Part shown: one piece after another, positions 4,812 through 5,269 of the stretch | Position numbering within the stretch: the first letter of the stretch is position 1 | Layout of the letters: every line of letters starts with the position of its first letter | NCBI GenBank assembly: GCA_023427125.1 | Contig: JAEZBP010000768.1 | Coordinates: forward strand, 1-5,269 | Reading direction: 5' to 3' | Length of the DNA stretch: 5,269 nucleotides | Source of the DNA: Pseudomonadota bacterium | Lineage (GTDB): Bacteria; Myxococcota_A; Polyangia; Polyangiales; Sandaracinaceae | The notes under the pieces: generated by a model | Told to the model about the DNA's origin: nothing | The model's input: the letters and a program-made list of their open reading frames with translations, nothing else | The model's database searches: none | Position numbers and translations under genes: made by a program

Positions 4812-5269
4812 GCCCTCGTCGCGATCCATCTCGGCGGCGACGCCGAAGCCGTGCTCGGGGATCCACCGCCAGACGCCGATGACCGCGACGCCGCGGTAGT
4901 CGAGGTAGCCCGCGTCGTCCCGGCCGTCGGCGCCGCTCGTCGCGGCGGCGGCCATGCGCGTGAGCGCCGAGGAGGCGCCCGCCGACGGCTCGCGGACGAC
5001 GACGCGGCCGGGGGTCTGCACGCGGAGATCGTCCGGGAGCAAGCCGAGGCGGCGCAGCTCCTCCGCGAAGTGGCTGTTCGACAGCATGATCCCGCGATCG
5101 TCGAAGGCGTAGGTCTCCGTCGACGGAGTGGGGCCGGGCTGGGCGAGGATGCGCAGGAAGTTACGCCGCGCGTCGAAGGTGAGCACCAAGAGCCCGGACT
5201 GACGTCCGGCCAACGGCACCGCCGCCGCGGCCTCGATCACGTAGGTCGCGTCGGCGCCCGGAGCACCAT
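4809..5269 (-). CDS. dCache-like sensor protein, C-terminal part (cut by window edge)
   Basis: An open frame enters from the right edge (first whole codon at 5267) and encodes the last 152 residues of a larger protein. An internal GTG at 5240 is probably not the start, since the frame is open to the edge and the fold would be broken. Visible motifs resemble the distal half of a periplasmic double-Cache ligand-sensing domain: PLAGRQSGLLVLTFDARRNFL (18-38), ETYAFDDRGIML (51-62), HFAEELRRLGLLP (67-79), and YLDYRGVAVIGVWRW followed by HGFGVAAEMD (121-148). The frame then ends at DRDEG-stop, directly where the fold ends, with no membrane helix or output domain after it. Either the signalling domain (kinase or other) lies N-terminal outside the window, or the protein lost its C-terminal half. 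Its stop codon is inside the edge motif of a palindromic repeat. The family call is from memory of the motifs. Confidence 0.8.
   Translation of the reverse strand, partial: GAPGADATYVIEAAAAVPLAGRQSGLLVLTFDARRNFLRILAQPGPTPSTETYAFDDRGIMLSNSHFAEELRRLGLLPDDLRVQTPGRVVVREPSAGASSALTRMAAAATSGADGRDDAGYLDYRGVAVIGVWRWIPEHGFGVAAEMDRDEG

Overview
The window is very GC-rich, with G or C in nearly every third codon position, and its genes are tightly packed. It most resembles a chromosome segment of a myxobacterium (Myxococcota, perhaps the Sandaracinaceae/Polyangiales side). This placement is inferred from base composition, an FHA-containing sigma54 activator and a dCache-type sensor fragment. No gene here fixes the taxonomy.

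Left region (1-1640): the minus strand carries the glycine cleavage genes gcvT then gcvH, 5 bp apart. Downstream of gcvH lies a tandem array of about 32-bp units, each an imperfect GC-rich palindrome. GcvT is the aminomethyltransferase (T protein) and GcvH the lipoyl carrier (H protein). The P protein gene is not in the window and may lie beyond the left edge.

Middle (1705-3489): the plus strand carries a probable 43-residue single-pass membrane protein. It is followed by a 514-residue sigma54-dependent activator with two FHA-like domains in front of a complete AAA+ domain and a Fis-type HTH. A perfect 7-bp inverted repeat just before the activator start covers its Shine-Dalgarno sequence.

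Right region (3493-5269): three minus-strand genes. The first in transcription order is the C-terminal part of a dCache sensor protein, cut by the window edge. Next come a left-handed beta-helix acyltransferase and a DPM1-like family 2 glycosyltransferase. The last two overlap or nearly touch and look like a surface glycan modification pair. A second copy of the GC-rich palindromic repeat, with a perfect 11-bp stem, separates the sensor gene from the acyltransferase.

The most unusual structure is this repeat family. It occurs at both ends of the window, directly after the stop codons of two unrelated genes, and its conserved edge motif includes the stop codon itself. I found no clear evidence of a new multi-gene defence or mobile system. 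The points most worth following are the repeat family, the sensor protein ending where a repeat begins, and the hairpin over the activator's ribosome binding site.
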